Positions 27,582-36,977 are shown, counted from the first letter of the stretch. The stretch: 64,000 bases of DNA from Marinobacterium rhizophilum DSM 18822 (GCF_000378045.1 NZ_KB899090.1:186001-250000); one strand, 5' to 3'. A program made the numbers and translations. Notes: a model not told the origin generated them from the sequence alone.

Positions 27582-28463
27582 TCAACTGAGATAGAAATGC
27601 CCCTCACTCACGAACCGGGCCTGCCCTTCAACAAACACGGCCTCGGCCCCCTCGGCAGTGACACGAACCTCGGTTTCGATCAGGCTCGGCCGCCCCATCT
27701 CGACACCTTGCTCTATGCGCAGCCGATAGCACCCGGGTACAGCGCCCGCCAGCATCCCGGCCAGTGCCGACGCCGCGGCACCGGTGGCCGGGTCTTCCGC
27801 AATGTTAAATCCGGGTCCGAACATGCGGGTGCGCGCCGACCGCCGGTCCGCTGCCAGGCTGTATAGATAGAGGTCGGGGGCGGAATGCCCCGACAGCAGA
27901 CGGCGCCACAGCGCCAGATCCAGCGCGGCGCGCCCAAGACTTTCGACATCAGTCACTTGCAGCATCTGGAACGGTGTACCACACGACGCCACGACCGGTG
28001 CAGCGAGCAGTTGTGACGGTTCAAGACCGACCAGCGCGGCGGCTTCCTCGCGGCTCAGCGGGCTGGCAGTCAGCTCCGGCACGCGGACGGTACGAAAACG
28101 GGCAATGGCAGCGTCACCCTGCCCCCTAATCTGGACCGGCACATCGCCGACACGCTGCACCAGGGTCAGTGCCGTGCCCTGCTCCGGCGCCAGCCGGCCG
28201 AGACGCGCGAGCAGCAACGCCGTACCCACGGTGGGATGGCCGGCAAAGGGAATCTCCCCGCCGGGGGTAAAGATCCGCACGTCAAAGCGGTTGTCGGAAC
28301 CTGCAGACGTGACGAATACCGTTTCCGACAGATTCAGCTCAGACGCCAATTGCTGCATCTGCGCGAGCGGTAACTCACCCGCATCGGGAAAGACCGCCAG
28401 CGGGTTACCGGCGAAGGGACGATCGGTAAAGACATCCAGGGTGTAATAGGCAAGCGCGGACAT
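27582..28463 (-). CDS. PhzF-family isomerase
   Basis: A 293-aa protein of the PhzF/diaminopimelate-epimerase-like fold. Family features are the start LDVFTDRPFAGNPLAVF, the catalytic Glu in LNLSETVFV (Glu47), FTPGGEIPFAGHPTVGTA, and the C-terminal FGPGFNIAEDPATGAAASALAG. The true phenazine enzyme is one member; most chromosomal homologues have unknown substrates, and no phenazine genes are nearby. It follows the DUF1127 gene by 65 bp on the same strand. Confidence 0.9.
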   Translation of the reverse strand: MSALAYYTLDVFTDRPFAGNPLAVFPDAGELPLAQMQQLASELNLSETVFVTSAGSDNRFDVRIFTPGGEIPFAGHPTVGTALLLARLGRLAPEQGTALTLVQRVGDVPVQIRGQGDAAIARFRTVRVPELTASPLSREEAAALVGLEPSQLLAAPVVASCGTPFQMLQVTDVESLGRAALDLALWRRLLSGHSAPDLYLYSLAADRRSARTRMFGPGFNIAEDPATGAAASALAGMLAGAVPGCYRLRIEQGVEMGRPSLIETEVRVTAEGAEAVFVEGQARFVSEGHFYLS

Positions 28464-28528
28464 TTCAATCTCCTGTGCAAATGAGGCGCATGGCCGGCCC
28501 GAATCCCGAGCCGGCCAACAGTATCGCG

Positions 28529-28699
28529 TCAGGCGCGCCAGAACGGCTTATCGCCCTCGTACACGGCATCGGCACGGCTGATACCGATATCCTTTAGCAT
28601 ATGATCGCTGAGTGCCAGCAACTGACGGCGCGAGCGGCGGCGCTGCGCAACCCGGCGCAGGGCATCCAACAGGCGGCGGAAAATCTCAATACTTAACAT
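28529..28699 (-). CDS. DUF1127 (YjiS-like) small protein, 56 aa
   Basis: Reading the minus strand from ATG 28699 gives MLSIEIFRRLLDALRRV, then QRRRSRRQLLALSDHMLKDI, then GISRADAVYEGDKPFW. The pattern RRQLLALSDHMLKDIGISRADA is the DUF1127 signature. AGGAGG sits eight bases before the ATG. The protein is Arg-rich; a few characterised homologues affect RNA turnover, phosphate or polyamine responses. It probably forms an operon with phzF and is divergent from the MocR regulator, which makes it a likely target. Confidence 0.85.
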   Translation of the reverse strand: MLSIEIFRRLLDALRRVAQRRRSRRQLLALSDHMLKDIGISRADAVYEGDKPFWRA

Positions 28700-28751
28700 G
28701 GCATTATCCTCCTGCGGTTGATGGCATTCAGAGTAAGGCTGCGACGCTTTC

Positions 28752-28869
28752 CATTACAGATTCAAAATAAACTTATTTAACCATTACAGATTTTGATTTA
28801 TCCCAACTGTACTGCTATTTTTCAGACTATCTGTACTGCATTAATATTCTGTACTGAGTAACTGTAATG
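28752..28869. promoter_or_regulatory. Six-box operator region of the MocR regulator
   Basis: Six copies of CTGTA(A/C)TG: two on the minus strand (28752-28759 and 28782-28789, exactly 30 bp apart, in the longer shared context of ccattacagatt), and four on the plus strand (28807-28814, 28831-28838, 28849-28856, 28862-28869). The last box overlaps the ATG of the regulator gene. The region is A+T-rich and lies between the divergent DUF1127 and mocR-type genes. Binding is inferred. Confidence 0.7.
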
Positions 28870-30297
28870 AAACTCTATGAACAGGTCGCGGATGAACTGC
28901 GTCAGCGTATCGAACAGGGCTATTACCGCTGTGGCGACCGCCTGCCATCGATTCGAGCCCTGAGCCGGGAGCACGGAATCAGCATCGCCACCGTACAGGA
29001 AGCCTACCGGCTGCTGGAGGATGAGGGACTCGCACAGGTACGGCCGAAATCCGGTTACTACGTCCGGCCGCGGCCGGCCACGCCACAAATGCCGCAAGTC
29101 AGTCGCCCAACGCAACGTCCGCTGGAAGTTTCGCAGTGGGAACAGGTGATGGAGCTGCTGTGCGCCAATGAACTGCCCGGCGTGCTCGCGCTTGGCCGCG
29201 GCATGCCGGACATCAGTGCGCCGACCCTCAAGCCATTGCACCGTGCCCTGGCTGACGGGCGCGGCGCCAGCCCGATACGCGGCTTCTCCTACGACAGTCT
29301 GCGCGGCTCCCCTGAGCTACGCCTGCAGGTGGCGCGTTTGTGCATCGATTCGGGCTGTCGGCTGCATCCGGACGATATTGTCGTTACCACGGGCTGCCAG
29401 GAGGCGCTCTCCACCAGCATGCGTGCCGTGACCCAACCGGGCGATGTGGTCGCCGTGGACTCGCCGAGCTTCTACGGCTCGATGCAGGCAATCAAGGCGT
29501 TCGGGCTAAAGGCGATGGAAATCCCGACGGATCCGGTGACCGGCATCAGCCTGGAGGCGCTGGAACTGGCGCTGGAGAAGTGGCCGATCAGGGTCATCCA
29601 GGTGACACCCACGTGCAACAACCCGCTGGGATACACCATGCCCGAGGAGAACCGCCGCCGGTTACTGTCGCTGGCGCAGCGCTTCGATGTAGCCATTATC
29701 GAGGACGATATCTACGGCGACCTGAGCTACCAGTTTCCGCGCCCGCGCACCATCAAGTCATTCGATGGCGACGGCCGGGTGCTGCTGTGTAGCTCTTTCT
29801 CCAAGACACTGGCACCGGGACTGCGCGTGGGCTGGGTCGCGCCGGGACGCTATGGCGAGCAGGTGCTGCACATGAAGTACGTCGGCACGGCGGCCTGTGC
29901 CAGTCTGCCACAACTGGCGGTCGCCGACTTCGTCGCCCAGGGGCACTACGAGCGTCACCTGCGCCGAATGCGCGCCCAGTACCAGCATGGTCGTGACCAG
30001 ATGATTGCCTGGGTCGAGCGCTACTTTCCCGCCGGTACCCGCATCAGCTATCCCCAGGGCGGGTTTCTGCTCTGGGTCGAGCTGCCGGGTGACGCCGACA
30101 GCGTACGCCTGAACGAGCGCCTGCTCGACCAGGGCATCCGCATCGGCCCGGGAGTCCTGTTCTCGGCCTCGGGCAAATACCGCAACTGCATGCGCCTGAA
30201 CTACTCGGAGAAACCCAACGAGCGGGTCGAAAGCGCAATCCAGCGCATCGGCGAGGAGTGTACCCGCATGCTGCTGGATATCGAACAGGTAGCCTGA
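28867..30297 (+). CDS. MocR-family (GntR-aminotransferase) regulator
   Basis: A 476-aa fusion of a GntR winged helix (about 1-70: RCGDRLPSIRALSREHGISIATVQEAYRLLEDEGL) to a fold-type I aminotransferase-like domain (about 100-470). The PLP-binding residue is Lys313 (SSFSKTLAPGLRVGW), with TGCQEALS, CNNPLGYTMP and IIEDDIYGDL also present. Known MocR regulators (PdxR, GabR, TauR) sense PLP or amino compounds. The divergent DUF1127-phzF unit and the six boxes in the shared region suggest it controls those genes and itself. The effector is not known. The first Met overlaps the sixth box. Confidence 0.9.
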   Translation: MKLYEQVADELRQRIEQGYYRCGDRLPSIRALSREHGISIATVQEAYRLLEDEGLAQVRPKSGYYVRPRPATPQMPQVSRPTQRPLEVSQWEQVMELLCANELPGVLALGRGMPDISAPTLKPLHRALADGRGASPIRGFSYDSLRGSPELRLQVARLCIDSGCRLHPDDIVVTTGCQEALSTSMRAVTQPGDVVAVDSPSFYGSMQAIKAFGLKAMEIPTDPVTGISLEALELALEKWPIRVIQVTPTCNNPLGYTMPEENRRRLLSLAQRFDVAIIEDDIYGDLSYQFPRPRTIKSFDGDGRVLLCSSFSKTLAPGLRVGWVAPGRYGEQVLHMKYVGTAACASLPQLAVADFVAQGHYERHLRRMRAQYQHGRDQMIAWVERYFPAGTRISYPQGGFLLWVELPGDADSVRLNERLLDQGIRIGPGVLFSASGKYRNCMRLNYSEKPNERVESAIQRIGEECTRMLLDIEQVA

Positions 30298-30327
30298 TAC
30301 AGGCGTGGCAGCCTTGGCCGGCAGTCC

Positions 30328-32028
30328 TTAACCGCCCTGCAACAGATGGGTCAGCAGTGCACGCAGCTTGCCGGGGCGAACAGGCTTTGGCAGTACCGGC
30401 AGGCCCTGTTCACGGAATAGCCTAAGGGTGTCAGCGGAGCGATCCGCTGTGATCATGGCCGCCGGGAAACCCTCGCCGTAATGCCGGCGCAGTGCCTGCA
30501 CGACCTCAAGCCCGGTCCGCCCCCAATCCAGATGATAATCGGCCAGCAGCAACTGGGGCTCCACCCCCGGGGCCTCGGCCTGACACAGTGCCAGCGCCGC
30601 TTCGCAGTCGCGCGCCACACTCAGTTCACAGCCCCACTGTTCGAGCAGTGCACACATGCTGAGTAACACATTTTCATCATTGTCGACCACCAGCACCCGA
30701 GTACCCGCCAGCGTATCTATCGGGGGGCTGAGCTGCGCCGGCGCAGCAAAGGACACCGGCCCTCTGGCCCGTGGGACCTCAATGGCGAACATCGAGCCCT
30801 TGCCCAGACGGGAGCTGACCTCGATACGGTGCTCCAGTACCCGCGCTATACGATCCACAATTGCCAGTCCCAGGCCGACGCCGCGGCGCTCACCGGCATG
30901 GTGATCGGGCAGCTGGTGGAACTCGCGAAAAATATCCTCCAGCTTGGAATCCGCAATGCCATCCCCGGTATCCCAAACCTGAATGCTGACCCGGTCGTCC
31001 CGGTTGCGCACTCCCAGCAGCACCCTGCCTTGGTCGGTGTAGCGCAGCGCATTGCTGAGAAAATTGCGCAAAATGCGTGTGAGCAACCGGCTGTCACTGC
31101 GAATACTGAGGCTACTCTGCTGCAATTTGAGCTGCAATCCCTCACTGGCGGCCACAGGCTGTAACTCCGCCGCCAGCGGCTCCAGGATCGATTGCAGGGA
31201 AAACTCGGCAACGTCCGGCCGCACGGCATTCTGATCAAGCCTGGATATATCCAGCAGGTCAGTCAGCAGCTCCTCAGCCCCTTCCAGCGCCATATGCACG
31301 CGTTCAATCAGGTAGCCATCCTGCCCGGCAAGCGCACGCTCTCGCAGCGTGGACACCAGCAGCCGCGCGGCATTCATCGGCTGCAGCAGGTCATGGCTGG
31401 CCGCGGCCAGGTACTTATCCTTGCTCTTGTTGGCAGCTTCCGCGGCATCCCTGGCCAGGCGCAGCTGCTCGTTCAGTTCGAGCAGCTCTTCAGTGCGCTC
31501 AGCGACGCGCTGTTCAAGCTCGGCATTGAGTTGCTGCAAACGCTCGCGGGCACGCTTTCGCTCTGTATAGTCGGCCACAAAGGCTTCGATGATTTCCCCA
31601 CCGTCGACGCGCTTGAGCAGGATGTTCATGGCCACATCGACGGTGCCCCCATCACGACAACGCAGCCGGGTCTCGTAACCGGTCAGCCGCTCGCTTGTAA
31701 GCAGCATCTGGCGTATGGCTGCAAACTCGCCCGGATCGACAAAAAGCTGGGTCGACAGATCCCGCACCTGTTCGATCACCTCGGCGGGCGAGGCATACCC
31801 ACAGAGACTGGCAATGGCGGGATTGGCAGCCAGTACGCCACCGGTCATTTCCGCCCGGAAGATACCGTGCAGGGCATTTTCAAACAGCCACTTGTACCGG
31901 TTACGTTCCTGCTCGAGCTCATGCACCTTGCGCTCAAGCTCAGGGTAATAACTCTTGCGCGCCGACTGGCTGCCAAGACCAATCAGATCCTCAAAGGTGG
32001 CTGCGCCTTGTTCAGAGGGCTTCTTCAT
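30328..32028 (-). CDS. ercS: Hybrid sensor histidine kinase, ErcS-like
   Basis: A 566-aa soluble hybrid kinase: an N-terminal PAS domain (about 40-155), coiled coil (about 160-200), HisKA with the phospho-acceptor His212 in AAASHDLLQPMNAARL, HATPase (NFLSNALRYTDQG; DTGDGIADSKLEDIF; GVGLGLAIV) and a C-terminal receiver (about 435-565) with phospho-Asp in LLADYHLDWG. No membrane segment. The partner gene immediately upstream encodes an ErcA-like alcohol dehydrogenase; in P. aeruginosa the ercA-ercS pair belongs to the regulation of ethanol oxidation. The start is ATG 32028, with GAGG six bases upstream, overlapping ercA by 17 bp. Confidence 0.82.
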   Translation of the reverse strand: MKKPSEQGAATFEDLIGLGSQSARKSYYPELERKVHELEQERNRYKWLFENALHGIFRAEMTGGVLAANPAIASLCGYASPAEVIEQVRDLSTQLFVDPGEFAAIRQMLLTSERLTGYETRLRCRDGGTVDVAMNILLKRVDGGEIIEAFVADYTERKRARERLQQLNAELEQRVAERTEELLELNEQLRLARDAAEAANKSKDKYLAAASHDLLQPMNAARLLVSTLRERALAGQDGYLIERVHMALEGAEELLTDLLDISRLDQNAVRPDVAEFSLQSILEPLAAELQPVAASEGLQLKLQQSSLSIRSDSRLLTRILRNFLSNALRYTDQGRVLLGVRNRDDRVSIQVWDTGDGIADSKLEDIFREFHQLPDHHAGERRGVGLGLAIVDRIARVLEHRIEVSSRLGKGSMFAIEVPRARGPVSFAAPAQLSPPIDTLAGTRVLVVDNDENVLLSMCALLEQWGCELSVARDCEAALALCQAEAPGVEPQLLLADYHLDWGRTGLEVVQALRRHYGEGFPAAMITADRSADTLRLFREQGLPVLPKPVRPGKLRALLTHLLQGG

Positions 32029-33175
32029 ACATGACCTCGACATCCCGCCGCGAGGACTTGCGCGGATTGGTCAGGATGCAGGGGTCCTTGATGGCATTTT
32101 TTGACAGCGAGGGTATATCACTCACATTCACCCCAAAGACACCGAGCGACTCGCGCAGCCCGACCTCCTGCTTGAGTCCAATGATGCGCTGCATCAGTCG
32201 CTTGCGAATCTCACCGCTGTTCATGCCGCGAACATCCACACCCAGGGTGTCGGCGATGACCTTGAACTTGTCCGGCGTTTCGCGGTAATTGAAATCGATC
32301 ACATGCTCGAGCAGCATGGCGTTGCACAGTCCGTGGGGCAGATCCAGGTAACCTCCCAGGCTGTGGGACATGGCATGCACGGCGCCGAGAATCGCATTGG
32401 AGAAGGCCAGCCCCGCCTTCATGCTGCCCAGCATGACCTGTTCACGCAGCTGCAGATCATCGGGGTGACGAATCAGGTCCGCCAGGTTGCCGTTGATCAG
32501 GCGAATGGCGTCCAGCGCATGCATGTCAGTCATGGGACCGGACCCTGTGGAAACAAATGCCTCAATGGCATGTACCAGCGCATCCACCCCGGTACAGGCC
32601 GTGAGAAACGGATCCATGGTCATGGTCGTTTCGGGATCGATAAGCGACACATCCGGTACCACGGACTTGCTGACGATGGAGATTTTTACCCGCTCAAACT
32701 CGTCATTAATGATGGCGAACTGGGATACATCCGCCGACGTGCCGGCAGTAGTGGGAATCAGGATCAGCGGTGGAATCGGCACTGAAAGGGTATCAACCCC
32801 CTCGAACTCCAGGATGTGCCGGCCATGGCTGCTAACGATGCCGATCCCCTTGGCGCAATCCATCGGGCTGCCGCCGCCCACCGCCACGATGAGGTTGCAG
32901 CCTTCGGCCTCATACAGGGCGGCGCCGCGCATAACCTCGTCAGAGCGGGGATTGGGCGAAACCTCGGTGTAGACAACACAGTCAATCAGCGCTTCTCGCA
33001 GCGTCTGCTCGACATCTGCAACCCAGCCCGCCTGCTGCACACCTGGATCGGATACCAGCAGAACCTTGCGCGCCCCGAACGTTCTGGCGTAGTTGGCGAC
33101 CGCCTTGCGGGCGCCCGCACCGAAAAGGATTTCAGGGGCTACAAATTTGCGCAGGTTGGAAAGTTCATGGCTCAT
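32012..33175 (-). CDS. ercA: Iron-containing alcohol dehydrogenase, ErcA-like
   Basis: A 387-aa group III (Fe-dependent) alcohol dehydrogenase. NAD-binding motif GGGSPMDCAKGIG (about 97-109), the segment IPTTAGTSADVS, and metal ligands in DALVHAIEAF and GAVHAMSHSLGGYLDLPHGLCNAMLL. The pairing with a PAS hybrid kinase resembles ercA of Pseudomonas, whose product has a regulatory or catalytic role in alcohol oxidation; the in vivo substrate is not shown. The 3' end overlaps the kinase gene, implying coupling. Confidence 0.88.
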   Translation of the reverse strand: MSHELSNLRKFVAPEILFGAGARKAVANYARTFGARKVLLVSDPGVQQAGWVADVEQTLREALIDCVVYTEVSPNPRSDEVMRGAALYEAEGCNLIVAVGGGSPMDCAKGIGIVSSHGRHILEFEGVDTLSVPIPPLILIPTTAGTSADVSQFAIINDEFERVKISIVSKSVVPDVSLIDPETTMTMDPFLTACTGVDALVHAIEAFVSTGSGPMTDMHALDAIRLINGNLADLIRHPDDLQLREQVMLGSMKAGLAFSNAILGAVHAMSHSLGGYLDLPHGLCNAMLLEHVIDFNYRETPDKFKVIADTLGVDVRGMNSGEIRKRLMQRIIGLKQEVGLRESLGVFGVNVSDIPSLSKNAIKDPCILTNPRKSSRRDVEVMYEEAL

Positions 33176-33265
33176 GGTCAGGTTCCGTCACCGGGCGGTT
33201 ATTGTTTTAACTGCATTATACCTGCAGCAACAGCCAACAACACCGACCCGGTGCCGCGCCGGTAA

Positions 33266-33634
33266 CTAACGTACTTCCTGCTGTTGCTGACAGTTCAGGC
33301 ACAACGGAGATTCGGGTCTTACACTCAGGCGCGCAAAGGGAATCTCGGCATCGCAGCTGCGACAGTAGCCAAAATCCTCGTCCCCTTCGTTGATGCGGCG
33401 CAACGCCACTTCCACCTGCCGCAGACGGCGCTCGCTCAGCATGATGTTGGCCTTGGCCATGTTGCGCTGCTGCAAGGCATCGCTGCGCTCGCTGGTATCG
33501 AACTGCTCACGATCGGTACCGACTTCTGCCAGCATGTCGCGCAGACCCGCAATTTCTTCGCCGAGGTCGTGCTGCAATTTGTGCAGACGCTGAACAATCA
33601 GCTCCATTTGCTCATTCTGTACGGAGTGTTCCAT
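33266..33634 (-). CDS. DksA/TraR-type zinc-finger protein
   Basis: A 122-aa protein with an N-terminal coiled coil (about 8-80: NEQMELIVQRLHKLQHDLGEEIAGLRDML) and a C-terminal C4 zinc finger, CRSC-X17-CLNC (YCRSCDAEIPFARLSVRPES then PLCLNC). It is shorter than DksA (~150 aa). The coiled-coil tip lacks an obvious DxxDxA motif: the closest acidic segment is EVGTDREQFD. So it is a paralogue rather than DksA itself. RNA polymerase secondary-channel binding is possible but inferred. The start is ATG 33634, with AGAGAGG eight bases upstream. Confidence 0.85.
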   Translation of the reverse strand: MEHSVQNEQMELIVQRLHKLQHDLGEEIAGLRDMLAEVGTDREQFDTSERSDALQQRNMAKANIMLSERRLRQVEVALRRINEGDEDFGYCRSCDAEIPFARLSVRPESPLCLNCQQQQEVR

Positions 33635-33704
33635 GCGTTGGGCCTCTCTAATAATCAAGTTCAGAAAGCGCCTGTCGGTCTCATGTATCAGGCGTTTCAA
33701 TGGC

Positions 33705-33733
33705 AAAAAAAAGGCGGACCCTAAGGCCCGCCT
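33705..33733 (-). terminator. Strong minus-strand terminator or attenuator upstream of the DksA-type gene
   Basis: Stem aggcggacc (33712-33720) with ggcccgcct (33725-33733; one A-C mismatch), loop ctaa. On the minus strand a run of eight T follows. It lies 71 bp before the DksA-type start and is not at the end of any annotated gene. Confidence 0.8.
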
Positions 33734-34056
33734 GGATAATCCAGCAGTGGCTCAGGGGTCTGACCGCAGGGGCGTCAGCTCCGAGATGGTACCCGCCTCC
33801 CGTCGCCGCAGGGGCGCCGGAACAGCAAAGAACTGGCGTTGACAGGGCCTGCTACCATGAAAATTAATGGCGTGTCGAATAACGGACATTGTTGACCTGA
33901 GTGCGTTTGAAAATGCAGTTGGTAGAAGCCGAGTGTCACTGATCTGGTGCAGAATTACCAGTATCCTGCGCAGGGATTTGCTGGCGCTGGCACCGTTGTT
34001 TCAGCAGGCCGGCCGGCAGCCCGATCAAGCGCCGCGACGCGCTGGCAAATCAGCAT
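33734..34056 (-). other. Gene-free interval between two minus-strand terminators
   Basis: About 320 bp between the htpG terminator and the one at 33705. No protein gene is supported on either strand; the open frame on the plus strand (33867-34058) has no family features. A non-coding transcript or a leader for the DksA-type gene would explain the second terminator. No known RNA family was recognised. Confidence 0.4.
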
Positions 34057-34084
34057 AAAAAAAGCGGCCTTGGCGGCCGCTTTT
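34057..34084 (-). terminator. Terminator after htpG
   Basis: Stem aaaagcggcc (34060-34069) with ggccgctttt (34075-34084); on the minus strand the T run extends to 34057. It lies 17 bp past the htpG stop and could also work on the plus strand. Confidence 0.85.
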
Positions 34085-34100
34085 GCATAATGCGAAACGC

Positions 34101-36026
34101 TTACTGGCTCAGTTCAAGCAGCAGCTTGTTGAGACGGGCCACGTAGGCAGCCGGATCATCCAGCTGACCGCCGGCGGCAAGACCGGCCTGATCAAAGATC
34201 ACCAGTGACAGTTCGCCAAAGCGGTCTTCATCCGTTTCCTGGTCCAGTTTCTGAATCAGCGGATGTTCCGGATTAAGCTCAAAGACAGGCTTCACTTCCG
34301 GAACCGGCTGGCCGGCTGCTTCCATGATACGGCGCATCTGCGCGCCCATGTCGTAGCTGCCCAGCACCACGCAGGCCGGGGAGTCGGTCAGGCGATGGGT
34401 AATGCGTACGTCCGACACCCGGTCACCAAGCTGAGTTTTAACGCGCTCAACCAGACCCGCCAGCTCCTTGGCGGTTTCTTCCTGAGCGGTCTTCTCTTCC
34501 TCGTTTTCCACCTCGCCCAGATCCAGCTCACCCTTGCTGACGTCCTGGAAGGATTTACCGTCGAAGTCGAAAAGATGGCTCATCATCCACTCGTCAATGC
34601 GATCGGTCATGAGAAGCACTTCGATGCCCTTCTTGCGGAAAATCTCGAGGTGCGGGCTGCTCTTGGCGGCATTGAAGGTGTCGGCAACCACGTAGTAGAT
34701 CTTGCTCTGACCTTCCTGCATGCGCGCCACGTAATCATCCAGGCCGACATTCTGCTCGCTGGTGCCGGAATGTGTCGAGGCGAAACGCAGCAGCTTGAGT
34801 ATTTTTTCGCGGTTGGCGTGGTCTTCCGCCGGGCCTTCCTTGAGCACCTGGCCGAACTCTTTCCAGAACGTCTGGTACTTGTCGGCATCGTTCTTGGCCA
34901 GTTTCGCCAGCATGTCCAGCACGCGCTTGGTCAGTGCGGAACGCAGCTTGTCGACATGCGGGTCCTTTTGCAGGATTTCACGGGAAATGTTCAGCGACAG
35001 GTTGCTGGAATCCACCACACCCTTGATAAAGCGCAAATACAGGGGCAGGAACTGGTCAGCCTGATCCATGATGAAAACACGCTGAATGTAGAGTTTCAGC
35101 CCACGGGGCGCTTCACGGTTCCACAGGTCATAGGGTGCTTTTTCCGGCACATACAGCAGTGAGCTGTATTCCAGGTTGCCTTCGACCTTGCTGTGGGACC
35201 AGCTCAGCGGATCGTTGAAGTCATGCGAAACATGCTTGTAGAACTCGGTGTATTCCTCGTCCGTCAGCTCGTTTTTGCTGCGGGTCCAGAGCGCTGTGGC
35301 GCTGTTGACCGTCTCATCCTGCGGCGGCTCCACCGGAGCGGGCTCCTGGCCTTCTTCCGGCTCCTGCGGCTCAGCCGCTTCCTTTTGCATGATCACCGGC
35401 AGGGCGATGTGATCGGAATACTTGCGAACCAGCTCGCGCAGGCGCCAGCTATTGGCGAACTCGGCTTCCTCTTCTTTCAGGTGCAGGACGATGGTGGTAC
35501 CGCGACTTTCCTTTTCCAGCGTGGCGATACTGAACTCGCCCTCGCCCGTGGACGACCAGTGAACACCCTCGGCACTGGAAAGACCCGCACGGCGGGTAAA
35601 CACATCGACCTTGTCGGCGACGATAAAGGCCGAGTAGAAGCCCACGCCGAACTGACCGATCAGCTGGCTGTCCTTCTTCTGATCACCGGTCAGCTGTGAC
35701 AGGAAGCCGGAAGTGCCGGACTTGGCGATGGTACCCAGGTGATCGATCACATCCTGGCGGCTCATGCCAATGCCGTTGTCTGCAATCGTGATGGTCTTGG
35801 CGTCTTCGTCAAAGCTGACACGGATATTCAGATCGCCATCATTCTCGTACAGGTCTGCGTTGGACAGTGCCTCGAAGCGCAGCTTTTCCGCCGCATCGGA
35901 CGCGTTGGAAATCAGCTCGCGCAGGAAGATCTCCTTGTTCGAGTAGAGGGAGTGAATCATCAGATGAAGCAGCTGCTTCACTTCCGTCTGGAATCCGAGA
36001 GTTTCTTTCTGGGTTTCGGTGCTCAT
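34101..36026 (-). CDS. htpG: Molecular chaperone HtpG (Hsp90)
   Basis: A 641-aa bacterial Hsp90. The N-terminal GHKL ATPase domain shows [16 protein letters not shown] (with the ATP-site Glu and Asn), TIADNGIGM and [12 protein letters not shown]; the middle domain has the catalytic Arg segment (LNISREILQ); and the C-terminal dimerisation domain follows. A charged insertion ([16 protein letters not shown]) lies between the N and middle domains. It folds and remodels proteins in the cytoplasm with DnaK. I could not find a convincing sigma-32 promoter just upstream. It is monocistronic. Confidence 0.96.
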   Translation of the reverse strand: MSTETQKETLGFQTEVKQLLHLMIHSLYSNKEIFLRELISNASDAAEKLRFEALSNADLYENDGDLNIRVSFDEDAKTITIADNGIGMSRQDVIDHLGTIAKSGTSGFLSQLTGDQKKDSQLIGQFGVGFYSAFIVADKVDVFTRRAGLSSAEGVHWSSTGEGEFSIATLEKESRGTTIVLHLKEEEAEFANSWRLRELVRKYSDHIALPVIMQKEAAEPQEPEEGQEPAPVEPPQDETVNSATALWTRSKNELTDEEYTEFYKHVSHDFNDPLSWSHSKVEGNLEYSSLLYVPEKAPYDLWNREAPRGLKLYIQRVFIMDQADQFLPLYLRFIKGVVDSSNLSLNISREILQKDPHVDKLRSALTKRVLDMLAKLAKNDADKYQTFWKEFGQVLKEGPAEDHANREKILKLLRFASTHSGTSEQNVGLDDYVARMQEGQSKIYYVVADTFNAAKSSPHLEIFRKKGIEVLLMTDRIDEWMMSHLFDFDGKSFQDVSKGELDLGEVENEEEKTAQEETAKELAGLVERVKTQLGDRVSDVRITHRLTDSPACVVLGSYDMGAQMRRIMEAAGQPVPEVKPVFELNPEHPLIQKLDQETDEDRFGELSLVIFDQAGLAAGGQLDDPAAYVARLNKLLLELSQ

Positions 36027-36157
36027 GGATATATAGGCCCTTGGTTCTGCAACAATTTCAGGTAACTCGCCTGTGTTCCAGAGATGGGGCCAGCGATATC
36101 GATTTCAAGCCCTCGGTGCAAAGCGGATTTCAATCCGGGTCTGCACAGAGCACTGTT

Positions 36158-36880
36158 TCAGCGCTCGACCTCGGTGCTCATCATCATGGTCTGCAGCGCC
36201 TTGGACACGAACTCACGTCGATACAGGACGATTACAACAATGCCGGACATGAGCATGAACAGCCAGGGATTGATAAACCAGCCCAGCACAGCGATGCAGA
36301 AATAGTAGGTGCGCAGACCGGTATTAAAATTATTGGCCGCCAGGGAGGTCATATCAGCAATGCGGTCCGCGTGGGCATGCAGGCGCTGTTCGGAGAGCGA
36401 CTCGCTCGGCAGAGGTGCACCGCCCACCATGACCGAGGTAAAACCGTACTGACGCAGGCTCCAAGTAAACTTGAAGAACGAATAGACAAACAGCAGGATC
36501 AACACCAATAGCTTGATTTCCCACTCTCCGGCCGTGAGTGGGTAAGCGTAGGGGATGTCCCGCACGATGTTCATGGCTTCATCGGCCACATTGAGCAGCG
36601 TCATGAGACCGGCCAGAATCAGGATGGTGGTGGAGGCAAAAAACGCCACCGTCCGCTCCAGATTGGCGATGGACGTGGTGTCAGGCACCCTGTTTTCTCG
36701 CATCAGCATGTGCCGCATCCATTCCAGCCGGTACAGGTGCATCACGCTCGCCAGGCAGGGTGTAGTCTGCGCCTTGATCCGCGCATAGGTCATATAACCG
36801 CGAAAGCACAGCAGGAACCAGCCCAGCGCCAGGAGGTTGACCCACTGCTCCCCCAGAAAACCCGCCACATCCGTTGTCAT
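36158..36880 (-). CDS. DUF599 integral membrane protein
   Basis: A 240-aa inner-membrane protein with four hydrophobic segments (about 10-28, 75-97, 120-138, 185-225). It matches the DUF599 family: RGYMTYARIKAQT near the first helix, then the central RVFFASTTILILAG-type helix (LERTVAFFASTTILILAG), EIKLLVLILLFVYSFFKFTWSLRQYGF, and the conserved AANNFNTGLRTYYFCIAVLGWFINPW. Function unknown. The start is ATG 36880 with GCGGA upstream. It is 131 bp upstream of htpG, with which it shares a strand. Confidence 0.85.
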   Translation of the reverse strand: MTTDVAGFLGEQWVNLLALGWFLLCFRGYMTYARIKAQTTPCLASVMHLYRLEWMRHMLMRENRVPDTTSIANLERTVAFFASTTILILAGLMTLLNVADEAMNIVRDIPYAYPLTAGEWEIKLLVLILLFVYSFFKFTWSLRQYGFTSVMVGGAPLPSESLSEQRLHAHADRIADMTSLAANNFNTGLRTYYFCIAVLGWFINPWLFMLMSGIVVIVLYRREFVSKALQTMMMSTEVER

Positions 36881-36977
36881 CAATATCCGCCCGCCTCAGA
36901 AAGCACGCCATTGTAAATCAAGGCCCGGCGCGCCTCCACCGAAGCCCAGCAACAAACTGACCGTTATAACTGACGCA

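Noticed and set aside
33867-34058. Plus-strand frame of 63 codons between htpG and the DksA-type gene
   Set aside because: No family signal, and it runs into the htpG terminator hairpin.
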